DNA of 55,029 nt from Lentilactobacillus rapi DSM 19907 = JCM 15042 (GTDB taxonomy: Bacteria; Bacillota; Bacilli; Lactobacillales; Lactobacillaceae), in assembly GCF_001436255.1 (NCBI RefSeq), contig NZ_AZEI01000022.1, positions 119,880 through 174,908 of the forward strand. Reading direction: 5' to 3'. Shown one piece after another: positions 17,149 to 25,172 of the stretch (position 1 is the stretch's first letter; every line of letters starts with the position of its first letter). The notes under the pieces are model-generated. The model worked only from the letters and a program-made list of their open reading frames with translations. It was not told the DNA's origin and did no database searches. The position numbers were made by a program, and so were the translations under genes.

Positions 17149-17179
17149 CGTCAGGGAGTCATAACCTCTGGCGTTTTTT
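17149..17179 (+). terminator. Terminator after the aldehyde dehydrogenase gene
   Basis: CGTCAGGGAG and CCTCTGGCG pair (with GU pairs) around a short loop and are followed by TTTTTT. It ends the aldehyde dehydrogenase transcript. The following 17180-17332 contains a small GCTGGT/ACCAGC hairpin but no identifiable regulator. Confidence 0.7.
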
Positions 17180-17332
17180 GCGTATGGTTTTAAGTAAACG
17201 GGGGCTGGTGAACCATGACCAGCAATCTTCCAAATGGTAGGCGGGAATCTGCCAGAGTTTAAAATTGTTGGCTGAGAGGCCGGACGGTAAAATAATCCCT
17301 ACCAAAGATTGAATTGAACTGGAGGTGGCACG

Positions 17333-17440
17333 ATGAACAAAGCAACTGGTTTTTGGTCAAAGTTATCGATTATCCTGGCAATTGGTCAATTAGGCCTCTC
17401 GCTATATAAACAGTACCAAGCATCAAAGAAGCAGCGGTAA
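17333..17440 (+). CDS. Small membrane peptide, 35 residues
   Basis: ATG at 17333 with GGAGGTGG five to seven bases upstream and a TAA at 17438. It starts MNKATGFWSKL, continues with a hydrophobic stretch (LSIILAIGQLGLSLY, about residues 11-25) and ends in a basic tail KQYQASKKQR. This is the layout of a single-pass membrane peptide with a positive C-terminus. A strong terminator follows 11 bp later, so it forms its own unit. I do not recognise the family. It could be a stress-type small membrane protein or a type I toxin; no antisense RNA was identified. Confidence 0.6.
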   Translation: MNKATGFWSKLSIILAIGQLGLSLYKQYQASKKQR

Positions 17441-17450
17441 AACCAAGCGC

Positions 17451-17510
17451 AATTAACCAAGAAGGGCAATCATTCCAGCGTGTCGGAATGATTGCCCTTC
17501 TTGGTTAATT
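17451..17510. terminator. Bidirectional terminator between small peptide and dgkB
   Basis: A near-perfect 26-bp stem: outer arms AATTAACCAAGAAGGG and CCCTTCTTGGTTAATT, inner CAATCATTCC and GGAATGATTG, around AGCGTGTC. T-rich ends exist on both strands, fitting termination of both convergent genes. Confidence 0.85.
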
Positions 17511-17545
17511 TCTAGTTAAAAGTGTTCAGATACGCCAGCCTATTG

Positions 17546-18433
17546 CTATTTTGGAACAATCACTTGCAAAAAATCGGCCTTGGTTTTAACCGTAATCGGC
17601 AGCTCCATCGCTGGGTCGCCATCGATACGGGTCTGGATTTCTCGCCGAGATAAACCTTCAATTTTAACCGTTTTACATTTGAAATACTTGACGTCGGCAT
17701 TATCTTTCAAATTGCCTGAAAGAAAGTAGGACAGATACGCAAGCAATTTCGGCAAAGTAAATTTTTTCAGGATAAACACGTGAAGATGATCGTCATCATA
17801 AGTGGCTTCGGGGTTAAATTCAACGTAACCGCCAACTGAATTGGTCGTGGTGATGAGGACAATCTGGGCCCGCAAAGTTTCGACCTTGTCGTTAGCAGAA
17901 ATTCGCAGCTTATAGGACCGATGAGTGAACAGTTCCTTGAATCCCCTAATGAGATAGATGACCTTGCCAAACTTTTTCTTCTTGTCGTCCTTAATGTCTC
18001 TGGCGATATCCGCTAATCGTCCCAAAGTAAGGCTGCTAATCATTGGGGTTGCCCCAACCGTTCCAAGGTCAACGGCGACACAGGTGCCAGCTAATAGATT
18101 AGTGATTGCGTCGTCAGTATTCAATGGCACTTTCAGCGCGCGGGCAAAGTTATTGACGGTCCCACCGGGAATGATGCCCAAAGGGATGGCCTTCCCGGCT
18201 TGCAGGAAGCCTGTACAAGCAGTATTAATTGAGCCGTCGCCACCAATCGTGACCAGACAGTCAAATTGATTAGGCGCTTCTGCCGACTTTGAAATGGCTT
18301 CCTCTTCAGATTGCGTTTTGGCCAATTCAACCCGCTTGCCATGGGTTTCCAAAAATGTTTTGGCTTGCTTGGCAATCTTTTCGTTATCACTTTTTCCCGC
18401 CGACCCATTGTAGATAATCAGATAGTTTTCCAT
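17546..18433 (-). CDS. Diacylglycerol/lipid kinase family protein
   Basis: A 295-residue DAGK-catalytic protein of the YegS/DgkB group. It opens with IIYNGSAGK (nucleotide-loop Asn and Gly) and has the signature TIGGDGSINTACTGF (GGDGS at 64-68, the usual form being GGDGT), then LGIIPGGTVNNFARAL. The C-terminal beta-rich domain includes RIDGDPAMELPI. It should phosphorylate diacylglycerol or a related lipid at the membrane surface, recycling it to phosphatidate. It lies 47 bp from the Nudix gene on the same strand. The ribosome site GGAGG precedes the ATG. Confidence 0.88.
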   Translation of the reverse strand: MENYLIIYNGSAGKSDNEKIAKQAKTFLETHGKRVELAKTQSEEEAISKSAEAPNQFDCLVTIGGDGSINTACTGFLQAGKAIPLGIIPGGTVNNFARALKVPLNTDDAITNLLAGTCVAVDLGTVGATPMISSLTLGRLADIARDIKDDKKKKFGKVIYLIRGFKELFTHRSYKLRISANDKVETLRAQIVLITTTNSVGGYVEFNPEATYDDDHLHVFILKKFTLPKLLAYLSYFLSGNLKDNADVKYFKCKTVKIEGLSRREIQTRIDGDPAMELPITVKTKADFLQVIVPK

Positions 18434-18480
18434 GGCGCACCTCCTATAAATGTAGTTGGTTTGTCACTATTATTATATGA

Positions 18481-18969
18481 TTATTGATCGGTTAAGTCGT
18501 GTTTGGGGATTATCGTCAGCGAGCCATTCATTACAGGCGAAGTCGCATCAACTGCGTGAGGGTCGGTAAAGATTTTGAGCATTTTCATAAAGCTTTCAGC
18601 GGTATTTTCTTCGGTTAACTCATCAATTGGCAACCAATAGATTTTCCCTTCATCCGATTGTTTCAATTGACCAGTAAAATGGCTGGTCCGGTATAAAAAG
18701 CCAATCCGGCGATAAGCGGGTTCCTCGCTGAACCACTCAACGGTGCCGCATGATTCCATTTGGCTGATATGTAAGCCGGTTTCTTCAAAGATTTCGCGCA
18801 CCATTGCGTCGTACAAGCTCTCGCCCTTTTCAACGTGCCCACCGGGAAAGGTATGGCCGAACTTCCAGGCAACGTCGGTTTTATCTTCAACCAACACTTT
18901 ATTTGTCTGTTGATCATAAATCATGCACATGTTAACCATTTCAATATGTTCCGTTCGGGAATAAGTCAT
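18481..18969 (-). CDS. Nudix hydrolase, MutT/8-oxo-dGTPase-like
   Basis: A 162-residue Nudix protein with an intact Nudix box. Gly44 begins GHVEKGE, followed by SLYDAMVREIFEETGL, giving G-X5-E-X7-REUXEEXGU with Arg58, Glu59, Glu62 and Glu63. It hydrolyses a nucleoside diphosphate linked to another moiety. Fairly high similarity to 8-oxo-dGTP diphosphatase-type proteins is suggested by the VEWFSEEPAYRRIGFLYR segment, but the substrate is not certain. It lies 21 bp downstream of the AbrB/membrane-protein gene on the same strand and probably shares its transcript. Confidence 0.87.
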   Translation of the reverse strand: MTYSRTEHIEMVNMCMIYDQQTNKVLVEDKTDVAWKFGHTFPGGHVEKGESLYDAMVREIFEETGLHISQMESCGTVEWFSEEPAYRRIGFLYRTSHFTGQLKQSDEGKIYWLPIDELTEENTAESFMKMLKIFTDPHAVDATSPVMNGSLTIIPKHDLTDQ

Positions 18970-18990
18970 TTGCCCACCTCATTTTCAGAA

Positions 18991-20142
18991 TTATTTAACG
19001 ACGTAATTACGGGTTTGAATTGGCTCCAGATAATCATTGAGTCGTTCAAATAGCATGACCAGCCAGGTAAACGCCAGCATAAATGCCAGAATTTCAAACG
19101 CGGTTAGTGATAGATAGCCGACCACTTGAAAGAGAATTTCGCCAGCAAGCAGCGCGCCGGCAATCAACCAGGATAGGTGAAGAAAGTCTGGCGAAACATT
19201 GGGGAGCAGCCACCGAATGCCAATGATCAATGCCAAGACCAGATACACCAAATAGCCGGCCACTTTGCCGTGGAGCAGATGCAACTGAACGTTGTTAGGA
19301 AAAACGCCAACTGAGGCTAAATCGACGGCCAATAGGGTTAAGAGAACCCTTAAAATCAATAATTGCTTGTTTTTGGGAAAAACGCGCTTTAATGACACAA
19401 ATAAATAATCGATTAAGGCGATTAGGATGAGACCTGAAAAAATCAATGTCAGGTTAAATTCCCAAGCAGATTTGGCGTTAGTGGTTCCCAGGAAGCTCAA
19501 ATTGCGCTTCCACCAGTAGAGGTTTTGGTTACTCATCATTGCCAGAACCATGCCGCTCACAATGACAGCGATAAACGTATTCGTCAGCAATCGAGATGAA
19601 AGTCTCGGGACCAGGTTAGCCATTGTCTGGGTCTCGATCAACGTAATCATGGCAAAAATGGCCGTGGATGTTGCCAAGTCAAAGGTAGCACCCTTGAACA
19701 GGTTGCCGGCAATCCAGAATAGGCCGGCCATTAACATGAAGCTAATTAAAGCGCCAGCTAAAGCGACCGTTGGAAAATTCCGCCAAGAAACGGCTTGAAC
19801 CACCGCGGCTTTTTTGTGCTTGAGCAAAATGAATGAAGTCGAAAAGCTAATCAGGCCGCTTAAGGTGGTCAGCCCCAAGGAAAGGGTGGCAACTGATTCA
19901 TTCCCGGTTAACGGGATGTAGTGGATTTTTCGGACAATAAAATAACCTAGGAACGCAATTGTCATGAGGATAATTAAAATAATTGTGCTCACCCGGCGTT
20001 CATGAATTTCAGTCGGCTTTTGAGGAGATTTGACGATGAGCCCATCTTGAGTAATTGTCACCTCAACGTTATTGCCCGATTTAATGCCCAGATGTTCTTT
20101 GAGCTGCTTTGGCAATTGTAAAAAATTCTTTTCTTCCAACAA
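18991..20142 (-). CDS. AbrB/SpoVT-type domain fused to a polytopic membrane protein
   Basis: The 383-residue product begins with about 45 residues of swapped-hairpin AbrB/MazE type (FLQLPKQLKEHLGIKSGNNV then VTITQDGLIVKS), a known DNA-binding fold. About ten hydrophobic segments follow, including the NLSFLGTTNAKSAWEFNLTL region, which resembles DUF998-type membrane proteins. A membrane-tethered regulator, or a transporter-like sensor with a cytoplasmic dimerisation domain, is the natural reading. The start is TTG at 20142, chosen because AGGAGG lies seven bases upstream and the AbrB fold begins there; no ATG gives a full domain. Function is unknown; DNA binding is inference from the fold. Confidence 0.78.
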   Translation of the reverse strand: MLEEKNFLQLPKQLKEHLGIKSGNNVEVTITQDGLIVKSPQKPTEIHERRVSTIILIILMTIAFLGYFIVRKIHYIPLTGNESVATLSLGLTTLSGLISFSTSFILLKHKKAAVVQAVSWRNFPTVALAGALISFMLMAGLFWIAGNLFKGATFDLATSTAIFAMITLIETQTMANLVPRLSSRLLTNTFIAVIVSGMVLAMMSNQNLYWWKRNLSFLGTTNAKSAWEFNLTLIFSGLILIALIDYLFVSLKRVFPKNKQLLILRVLLTLLAVDLASVGVFPNNVQLHLLHGKVAGYLVYLVLALIIGIRWLLPNVSPDFLHLSWLIAGALLAGEILFQVVGYLSLTAFEILAFMLAFTWLVMLFERLNDYLEPIQTRNYVVK

Positions 20143-20267
20143 TGTTCCTCCTCAAAGTATGATGCGATCTTTCCTTGGCTAAAGAATGAACGTTCCTTAT
20201 CCATATTGAAATGTTATCCTTCTTAGGATTAAATGACAAGTGATAGTGATAGCTATGTGCAGTGACA

Positions 20268-20311
20268 CAAAAAACTAACTAACAGCTTGTTTCAGCAGTC
20301 AGCTAGTTTTG
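20268..20311. terminator. Terminator downstream of amtB
   Basis: On the minus strand, AAAACTAGCTGAC and GCTGTTAGTTAGTTTTTT pair imperfectly and end in TTTTTT. It would end the amtB transcript. A shorter T-tract on the other strand is also present. The 203-bp gap up to the AbrB-type gene has no other feature. Confidence 0.65.
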
Positions 20312-20345
20312 TATTTATCATATTATTGTATATAGAAGAAACAAT

Positions 20346-21677
20346 TTATTTCACTGGTGGATCCTTTGGTGTCAAATTGGCCATCTGACCTCTAAATTCC
20401 TTTGAGTAAAGATTCAGATCTGAGCGGTATTCGTCAAGGTTATCACTCATTTCAACGGTGTAATCAGCTTCCTCACCGTGTTCACCTTGATCAAGGCCAA
20501 GTTCCTCTTCCTTACGGTCAACCCGCATTGGCATCACGAGACTGAGGCCTTTGATGATGATTGAAGCGGCAATGACGACGAATACGATGGTAACTGCAGT
20601 AGCAAGTAACTGGATGCCAAATTGATGGAAACCGCCACCGTAGAACATACCATTGTGGGTAACGACTGGGTTAACGGATTTAGTTGCGAACAAACCGGTT
20701 GCGATACTACCAACGATCCCACTAACGCCGTGACAGCCAAAGGCATCAAGGGCATCGTCAACACCAATTCGATCCTTTAGATAGTTAACGAAGAAGTAGC
20801 TGGCAAAGGTTGAGAACATCCCGATCCAAAACGAACCGGCGATGGTGACAAACCCACAAGCAGGGGTGATGCCAACTAATCCACAAAGGGTACCGGTACA
20901 AACGCCCACCAAAGTCGGCTTGCCGCTAATGATCATATCGAGGACCATCCAGGTGACCATCGCAGTACCGGTTGACATGGTCGTCGTGATCGTTGCTTGA
21001 GAAGCAATGTTATCAACACCCAGTGCTGATCCGGCGTTAAAGCCATACCAACCAATCCAGAGGATCGTTGCGCCAAGCAAGACCCAAGGTAAGTTGTAGT
21101 GGTTATGCGGCCGATCACCAAACTTAATTCGTTTGCCTAAGAAAGCGGAAAGGACAAACGCAGTCACACCGGCATTGATATGAACAACGGTTCCACCAGC
21201 AAAGTCGAGAACACCCAAGCCGTAAAGAATTCCGTGAGGGCTCCAAACCAAGTGAACCATTGGGTAGTAAATAATGATTGACCAAAGAACTAAGAATACT
21301 AACAGGAAATTAAACTTGATCCGGCCAACCACGGCGCCGACGAACAAAGCCGGCGTGATGATGGCAAACATCATTTCAAAGATTGCAAATATGCCAGTTG
21401 GAATCTTGGTAGCCGTCAGAGATGTTAAATCAACACCATTCATGAAGAAGTTCTTCACGTTACCAATGATCCCACTGATGTCACCTGAAAATGATAGCGA
21501 GTAACCAATCACAACCCATAAAACAATTGCAACACCAGTCATAATGAAGACGGACAACATGGTGTTAACCACGTTACGCTTTGACACGAGACCCCCATAA
21601 AAAAACGCCAGTCCAGGAGTCATGAACAATACTAAAATACTGGATAAAATCATAAAAGAGGTATTTGCAGCATTCAT
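20346..21677 (-). CDS. amtB: Ammonium transporter
   Basis: A 443-residue Amt/MEP/Rh channel with 11 predicted TM segments. Family features are FMTPGLAFFYGGLVSKRNVVN at the N-terminus (split here by position, residues 18-38), DFAGGTVVHINAG (pore His) and ALDAFGCHGVSGIVGSIATG (second pore His, residues about 310-330). The C-terminal about 55 residues are acidic and longer than the minimal CTR, ending KEFRGQMANLTPKDPPVK. It imports ammonium when nitrogen is scarce. The usual partner glnK is not adjacent. A GlnR box lies 23 bp before the ATG, fitting repression in nitrogen excess. Confidence 0.95.
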   Translation of the reverse strand: MNAANTSFMILSSILVLFMTPGLAFFYGGLVSKRNVVNTMLSVFIMTGVAIVLWVVIGYSLSFSGDISGIIGNVKNFFMNGVDLTSLTATKIPTGIFAIFEMMFAIITPALFVGAVVGRIKFNFLLVFLVLWSIIIYYPMVHLVWSPHGILYGLGVLDFAGGTVVHINAGVTAFVLSAFLGKRIKFGDRPHNHYNLPWVLLGATILWIGWYGFNAGSALGVDNIASQATITTTMSTGTAMVTWMVLDMIISGKPTLVGVCTGTLCGLVGITPACGFVTIAGSFWIGMFSTFASYFFVNYLKDRIGVDDALDAFGCHGVSGIVGSIATGLFATKSVNPVVTHNGMFYGGGFHQFGIQLLATAVTIVFVVIAASIIIKGLSLVMPMRVDRKEEELGLDQGEHGEEADYTVEMSDNLDEYRSDLNLYSKEFRGQMANLTPKDPPVK

Positions 21678-21699
21678 AACATCGCTTCCTTTTTCTTAA

Positions 21700-21716
21700 T
21701 GTCATAAATTCTAACA
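21700..21716 (-). promoter_or_regulatory. GlnR box upstream of amtB
   Basis: TGTCATAAATTCTAACA fits the GlnR/TnrA consensus TGTNA-N7-TNACA exactly. It ends only 23 bp before the amtB ATG, so bound GlnR could block a promoter just upstream. No perfect -10 was found; the placement is close to the start codon. The rest of the 279-bp gap up to 21956 shows no gene. Confidence 0.65.
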
Positions 21717-21956
21717 TCATCTTCGTGATAATTCCAGCAGTTTTTGAAAATGATTAGAAAATGAGAAAATGGTAAACAAATTTGTAAACGTCACCACAGT
21801 TGTTGGAAAGGCAACCAACCAATGACAAAAATGAGCTAATTATTTTGAAATTCAAAGTGATTAATGTGATCAAAACTAACATAAGTTACAAAAAACGATC
21901 CAACAGCACTCGAGGTGACGTGATGATGAATCGTTCAGGTAGGATTTAAAATCAGG

Positions 21957-22598
21957 CTAATTTAAATGATTAATGGCTTCTGGAATTGGCTCATTGCCAG
22001 CACTCATTTCAATGACTTCACCAATCGATGAATTGTGCTCAGCTAAGCCGATGAGGACTTCAGCGACGTTGTCGATACTATTTTCGTTAGTGGTGTAATC
22101 GCCCAGGGTAACTTTGCCCGATCCCGGCTTCTCGACTAATGCCGTTGGCTGCAGGATGGTGTACTGTAGATGGGTATTGTTCATTAACCATTCGTCGGCA
22201 TAATACTTGGCAATTAAGTAATCAGCCAGCGGGGATTGTTTTTTACCGCTAAATAAATCTGGGGTTAAGGAACCCTTTGAGCTCAGCATGATAAATCGTA
22301 AGATGCCTTTTTCTTCGGCAGCTTTCATCACCTTGACAGCACCGTTGAGGTCGACTTGCAGTAAATCTTTACCGCCAGAGCCAGCAGCGAAAATCAATTT
22401 GCCAGCTTCCGGGAGCGCTTCTTTGATTTCGTCCTTGGTGTCATGTAGGTTAATTTTAAATGGCGTGACATTTGGGGCGACGGGAACTTTCTTGGGGTGG
22501 CGGGCACCTGCATACACTTCGATGTCCTTATTAGCCATTAACTTCGAAACGACGGTCGATCCGACTCGGCCGGTTGCGCCAATCACGATAATTTTCAT
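21957..22598 (-). CDS. NAD(P)-binding Rossmann protein, NmrA/atypical SDR
   Basis: A 213-residue atypical short-chain dehydrogenase. The N-terminal KIIVIGATGRVGSTVVSKL is the GXXGXXG dinucleotide loop. RHPKK at about residue 34 suggests NADP preference. LIFAAGSGGKDLLQVDLNG and FIMLSSKGS follow the SDR core, and the second half carries YYADEWLMNNTHLQYTILQP, typical of the NAD(P)H-binding YwnB/NmrA-like proteins. There is no complete YXXXK catalytic set, so it may act as a redox sensor or weak reductase. AGGAGG stands just before the ATG. It is monocistronic and divergent from the P-type ATPase. Confidence 0.82.
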   Translation of the reverse strand: MKIIVIGATGRVGSTVVSKLMANKDIEVYAGARHPKKVPVAPNVTPFKINLHDTKDEIKEALPEAGKLIFAAGSGGKDLLQVDLNGAVKVMKAAEEKGILRFIMLSSKGSLTPDLFSGKKQSPLADYLIAKYYADEWLMNNTHLQYTILQPTALVEKPGSGKVTLGDYTTNENSIDNVAEVLIGLAEHNSSIGEVIEMSAGNEPIPEAINHLN

Positions 22599-22683
22599 GG
22601 GGAGCCTCCTAACATATTTGTTAACTTAATTATAGATAAAAACGGTCGCATACACAAAGCGTTATGATTTTAATTTGCAATAC

Positions 22684-22725
22684 TTGATCCAGATCAATTA
22701 TTTATTGGGGATTGCTCCCTATACT
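22684..22725 (+). promoter_or_regulatory. FNR/FLP-type box and promoter of the P-type ATPase gene
   Basis: TTGATCCAGATCAA (22684-22697) is an exact TTGAT-N4-ATCAA FNR-family site. The -10 TATACT (22720-22725) predicts a start near 22732, putting the centre of the box at about -41.5, the classic class II activator position for CRP/FNR regulators. No good -35 exists, which fits activation. The start position is an estimate. Confidence 0.65.
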
Positions 22726-22755
22726 TAGGGCATAATCAAAGGACGGGAGCGAAAC

Positions 22756-24678
22756 ATGATGAAAATACAACGATTTATTAATCAACACACTAATCAAATT
22801 ACGTTAATAACAGCGATTCTGATTGGAATTGGGCTGCTTGGAAATGTACTGGGTTCGCGGCTGCTTTATACGGGGGCATTTATCCTGGCTTCAATCATTT
22901 CCGCGGTGCCAATTCTGCTACGAGCGATTTCGGCGTTAAGGTTTAAAACGATCAGTATTGAACTGCTGGTCAGTATCGCAGTTGTTGGCGCCTTTATCAT
23001 TGGTGAGTACAATGAGTCCGCCATTGTGACCTTCTTATTTCTTTTTGGAACCTTTCTGGAAGATAAGACGCTGGCTAAGACCCGCCATTCCATCAAAGAT
23101 TTAACTGAAATGGCGCCAACCACCGCAACAATTGTGAATGACGATGGCAGCACGGCAGAATCCGACGTTGACTTTGTGGATGTCGGCGATGTGGTGCTAG
23201 TCAAAGCCGGCGGCCAAATTCCAGTTGATGGCAAAATTGTGGCCGGTTCTGGTCATCTCAATGAAGCCAGCATTACCGGAGAATCCAAGTTGGTGACCAA
23301 AACTGAGGGTGACCCAGTATACTCAGGGACGATTTTGGATAACGGGACCGTTAAAGTTGAGACTACTAAGGTCGGTGATGAGACCACCTTTGGCAAGATC
23401 GTTGAGTTAGTTGAGGATGCCCAAGATACCAAATCCCCAGCCGAAAAGTTTATTGACAAATTTGCGACGTACTACACCCCAGCCGTGTTAGTGATTGCGC
23501 TAGTGGTTGGCTTGATCTCTCAAGATTTTCGCTTGGCGATTACCGTGTTAGTTCTCGGCTGCCCAGGGGCGTTGGTCATTGGCGCGCCAGTTTCCAACGT
23601 TGCCGGAATTGGTAATGGCGCCAAAAACGGTGTCCTGATTAAAGGCGGCGAAGTGATGAATACCTTTGCCAACGTTGATACCTTAGTCTTTGATAAGACC
23701 GGCACCTTAACTGAAGGTAAAACCGCTGTGACCCAATTTAAAAATTATGCGGCTAATGAAGCTGGTTTGGCAATGGCGGCCTCAATTGAGCAGCATTCCG
23801 ATCACCCTTTGGCCAAAGCGATTGTTCAATTTGCGACTGACAAAGGAGTTCGCCTGGATCAAGCTACCGCAGGCTCAGTCAACACAATTAAAGGTCGGGG
23901 CATTCAAGCTGACATTGAAGATCAGCAAGTGTTAATTGGTAATGCCGCTTTGATGGCTGATCATCAGATTAACCTTTCTCCTCAGCAGCGAGATGATCTG
24001 GAAACCATTCAAAATCAGGGGAGTTCATCCGTTATTGTGGCAATTAATCATCAGGTGAGTGCAATTTTAGGGATCTCTGATGTGATTCGCCAAGGAGTTG
24101 TCGAGAGTCTCCGCCAGCTTAAAAAGTTGGGGATCAAGCAAACGATTATGTTAACGGGCGACAATCAAGCGACTGCTCAAGCGGTTGCCCAACAAATTGG
24201 TATCGATACGGTTCATGCTGAACTGCTGCCAGAACAAAAGGTGGCTTACGTGAAGAAGTATCAAGCTCAAGGGCACAAGGTTGCCTTCATCGGCGATGGG
24301 ATTAACGACAGTCCATCGATTGCCACTGCAGACATTGGGATTGCCATGGGTGGCGGAACCGATGTCGCAGTTGAAACGTCCGACGTTGTGTTGATGGCTT
24401 CAAAATTCGACGAGCTGGTTCACGCGTTTGGCCTCGCTAAAAAAACGGTCGCCAATACAAAGGAGAACATCTTTATCGCGATCGCCACCGTCGTATTTCT
24501 ACTGATCGGGTTAATGCTTGGCTACATTTATATGGCAAGTGGGATGTTTGTCCACGAAGCAAGCATCCTGGTTGTGATCTTTAATGCGATGAGATTGATT
24601 AAATATCGAACAAAAGTGGCAAAACTTGATCCAGATCAATTATCTTTGCAGGGATCGGAATTATCATTAAAACAATAA
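22756..24678 (+). CDS. P1B-type heavy-metal-translocating ATPase
   Basis: A 640-residue metal pump. Domains in order are TM segments 1-4, actuator with ASITGESKLVT, TM5-6 with GCPGALVIGAPVS, phosphorylation site VFDKTGTLTEGK, nucleotide-binding HSDHPLAKA (HP motif), TGDN and hinge GDGINDSPSIATADIG, and the last TM pair. The ion-site motif is CPG, not the common CPC, CPH or SPC. There is no N-terminal HMA domain; a separate HMA protein is encoded 260 bp downstream. It should expel a soft or transition metal (Zn, Cd, Co, Fe or Cu) into the medium. The HEAS motif near the end is like that of Zn/Cd pumps. GGGAG precedes tandem ATGs. Confidence 0.92.
   Translation: MMKIQRFINQHTNQITLITAILIGIGLLGNVLGSRLLYTGAFILASIISAVPILLRAISALRFKTISIELLVSIAVVGAFIIGEYNESAIVTFLFLFGTFLEDKTLAKTRHSIKDLTEMAPTTATIVNDDGSTAESDVDFVDVGDVVLVKAGGQIPVDGKIVAGSGHLNEASITGESKLVTKTEGDPVYSGTILDNGTVKVETTKVGDETTFGKIVELVEDAQDTKSPAEKFIDKFATYYTPAVLVIALVVGLISQDFRLAITVLVLGCPGALVIGAPVSNVAGIGNGAKNGVLIKGGEVMNTFANVDTLVFDKTGTLTEGKTAVTQFKNYAANEAGLAMAASIEQHSDHPLAKAIVQFATDKGVRLDQATAGSVNTIKGRGIQADIEDQQVLIGNAALMADHQINLSPQQRDDLETIQNQGSSSVIVAINHQVSAILGISDVIRQGVVESLRQLKKLGIKQTIMLTGDNQATAQAVAQQIGIDTVHAELLPEQKVAYVKKYQAQGHKVAFIGDGINDSPSIATADIGIAMGGGTDVAVETSDVVLMASKFDELVHAFGLAKKTVANTKENIFIAIATVVFLLIGLMLGYIYMASGMFVHEASILVVIFNAMRLIKYRTKVAKLDPDQLSLQGSELSLKQ
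24624..24643 (+). repeat. Second copy of the 20-bp FNR-box sequence inside the ATPase 3' end
   Basis: ACTTGATCCAGATCAATTAT is identical to 22682-22701 upstream of the same gene. It encodes part of the C-terminal tail (LDPDQL) and contains the TTGAT-N4-ATCAA palindrome. It could be a second regulator site for the genes downstream or a chance of duplication. Confidence 0.7.
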
Positions 24679-24796
24679 GAGTGCGAGTCCAAGCGGTAGA
24701 AATCGGAGCATAAGTCTCCGCTAACAGAAATCCCGGGTTTAGGATTTTTGTTAGCGGTGCTTATGAGCAGATTTCTGCTTGGGGGAGCACATTTAA
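24676..24796 (+). repeat. Family B hairpin repeat, copy B2
   Basis: Unit ATAAGAGTGCGAGTCCAAGC ... GGGGGAGCACATTTAA folding as one hairpin. Stems are CCAAGC/GCTTGG, AGAAATC/GATTTCT, CATAAG/CTTATG and CCGCTAACAGAAATCC/GGATTTTTGTTAGCGG. It is placed head to tail with copy B3 between the ATPase and the HMA protein. Confidence 0.85.
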
Positions 24797-24919
24797 TAAG
24801 AGTGTGAATCCAAGCGGTTAAGAACCGGACCATAAGGCTTCTGCCAGGGAAATTCCCGGGTTTGGAATTTTTCTGGGAGATGCTTATGGGGAGGTTCTTG
24901 CTTGGAAGAGCGCATTTAA
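24797..24919 (+). repeat. Family B hairpin repeat, copy B3
   Basis: Unit ATAAGAGTGTGAATCCAAGC ... GGAAGAGCGCATTTAA. Stems are CCAAGC/GCTTGG, AAGAACC/GGTTCTT, CATAAG/CTTATG and an inner GCCAGGGAAATTCC/GGAATTTTTCTGGG. The changes relative to B2 keep pairing. It ends about seven bases before GGAGG of the HMA gene. Confidence 0.85.
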
Positions 24920-24938
24920 CTAAATGGAGGTCATTATT

Positions 24939-25163
24939 ATGAGTAAAGCAATTCTACAATTAGACGCATTATCCTGCCCATCATGCATGCAAAAAATTCA
25001 GGGGGCATTGGCAAAACAGGATGGCGTTGAAGACGTTAAAGTCATGTTCAACGCTGCCAAAGTTAAGACGGAGTTTGATGGCACCAAAATTTCTGCGGAC
25101 GATCTATCCAATACGGTGACAGATTTAGGTTACGAAGTTCAATCAATGAAAGTGAAGGAATGA
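24939..25163 (+). CDS. Heavy-metal-associated (HMA) metallochaperone
   Basis: A 74-residue HMA domain, ferredoxin-like fold. LDALSCPSCMQKIQGAL carries the metal-binding CPSC (CXXC) motif, and the rest follows the family pattern (GVEDVKVMFNAAKVKTEFD, TVTDLGYEV). The start is the ATG at 24939 because GGAGG lies eight bases upstream; an ATG at 24924 has no ribosome site. It binds Cu+, Zn2+ or a similar soft ion in the cytoplasm and may hand it to the upstream ATPase, which lacks an HMA domain of its own. It is probably co-transcribed with the Dps-like gene 9 bp later. Confidence 0.9.
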   Translation: MSKAILQLDALSCPSCMQKIQGALAKQDGVEDVKVMFNAAKVKTEFDGTKISADDLSNTVTDLGYEVQSMKVKE

Positions 25164-25172
25164 GGTAGAAAA

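Noticed and set aside
17180-17332. Possible riboswitch before the small peptide
   Set aside because: Only a GCTGGT/ACCAGC hairpin is visible; it matches no aptamer I know.
24676-24919. tRNA-like or rRNA-derived repeats
   Set aside because: No cloverleaf or TTC/anticodon arms; the fold is one long hairpin.
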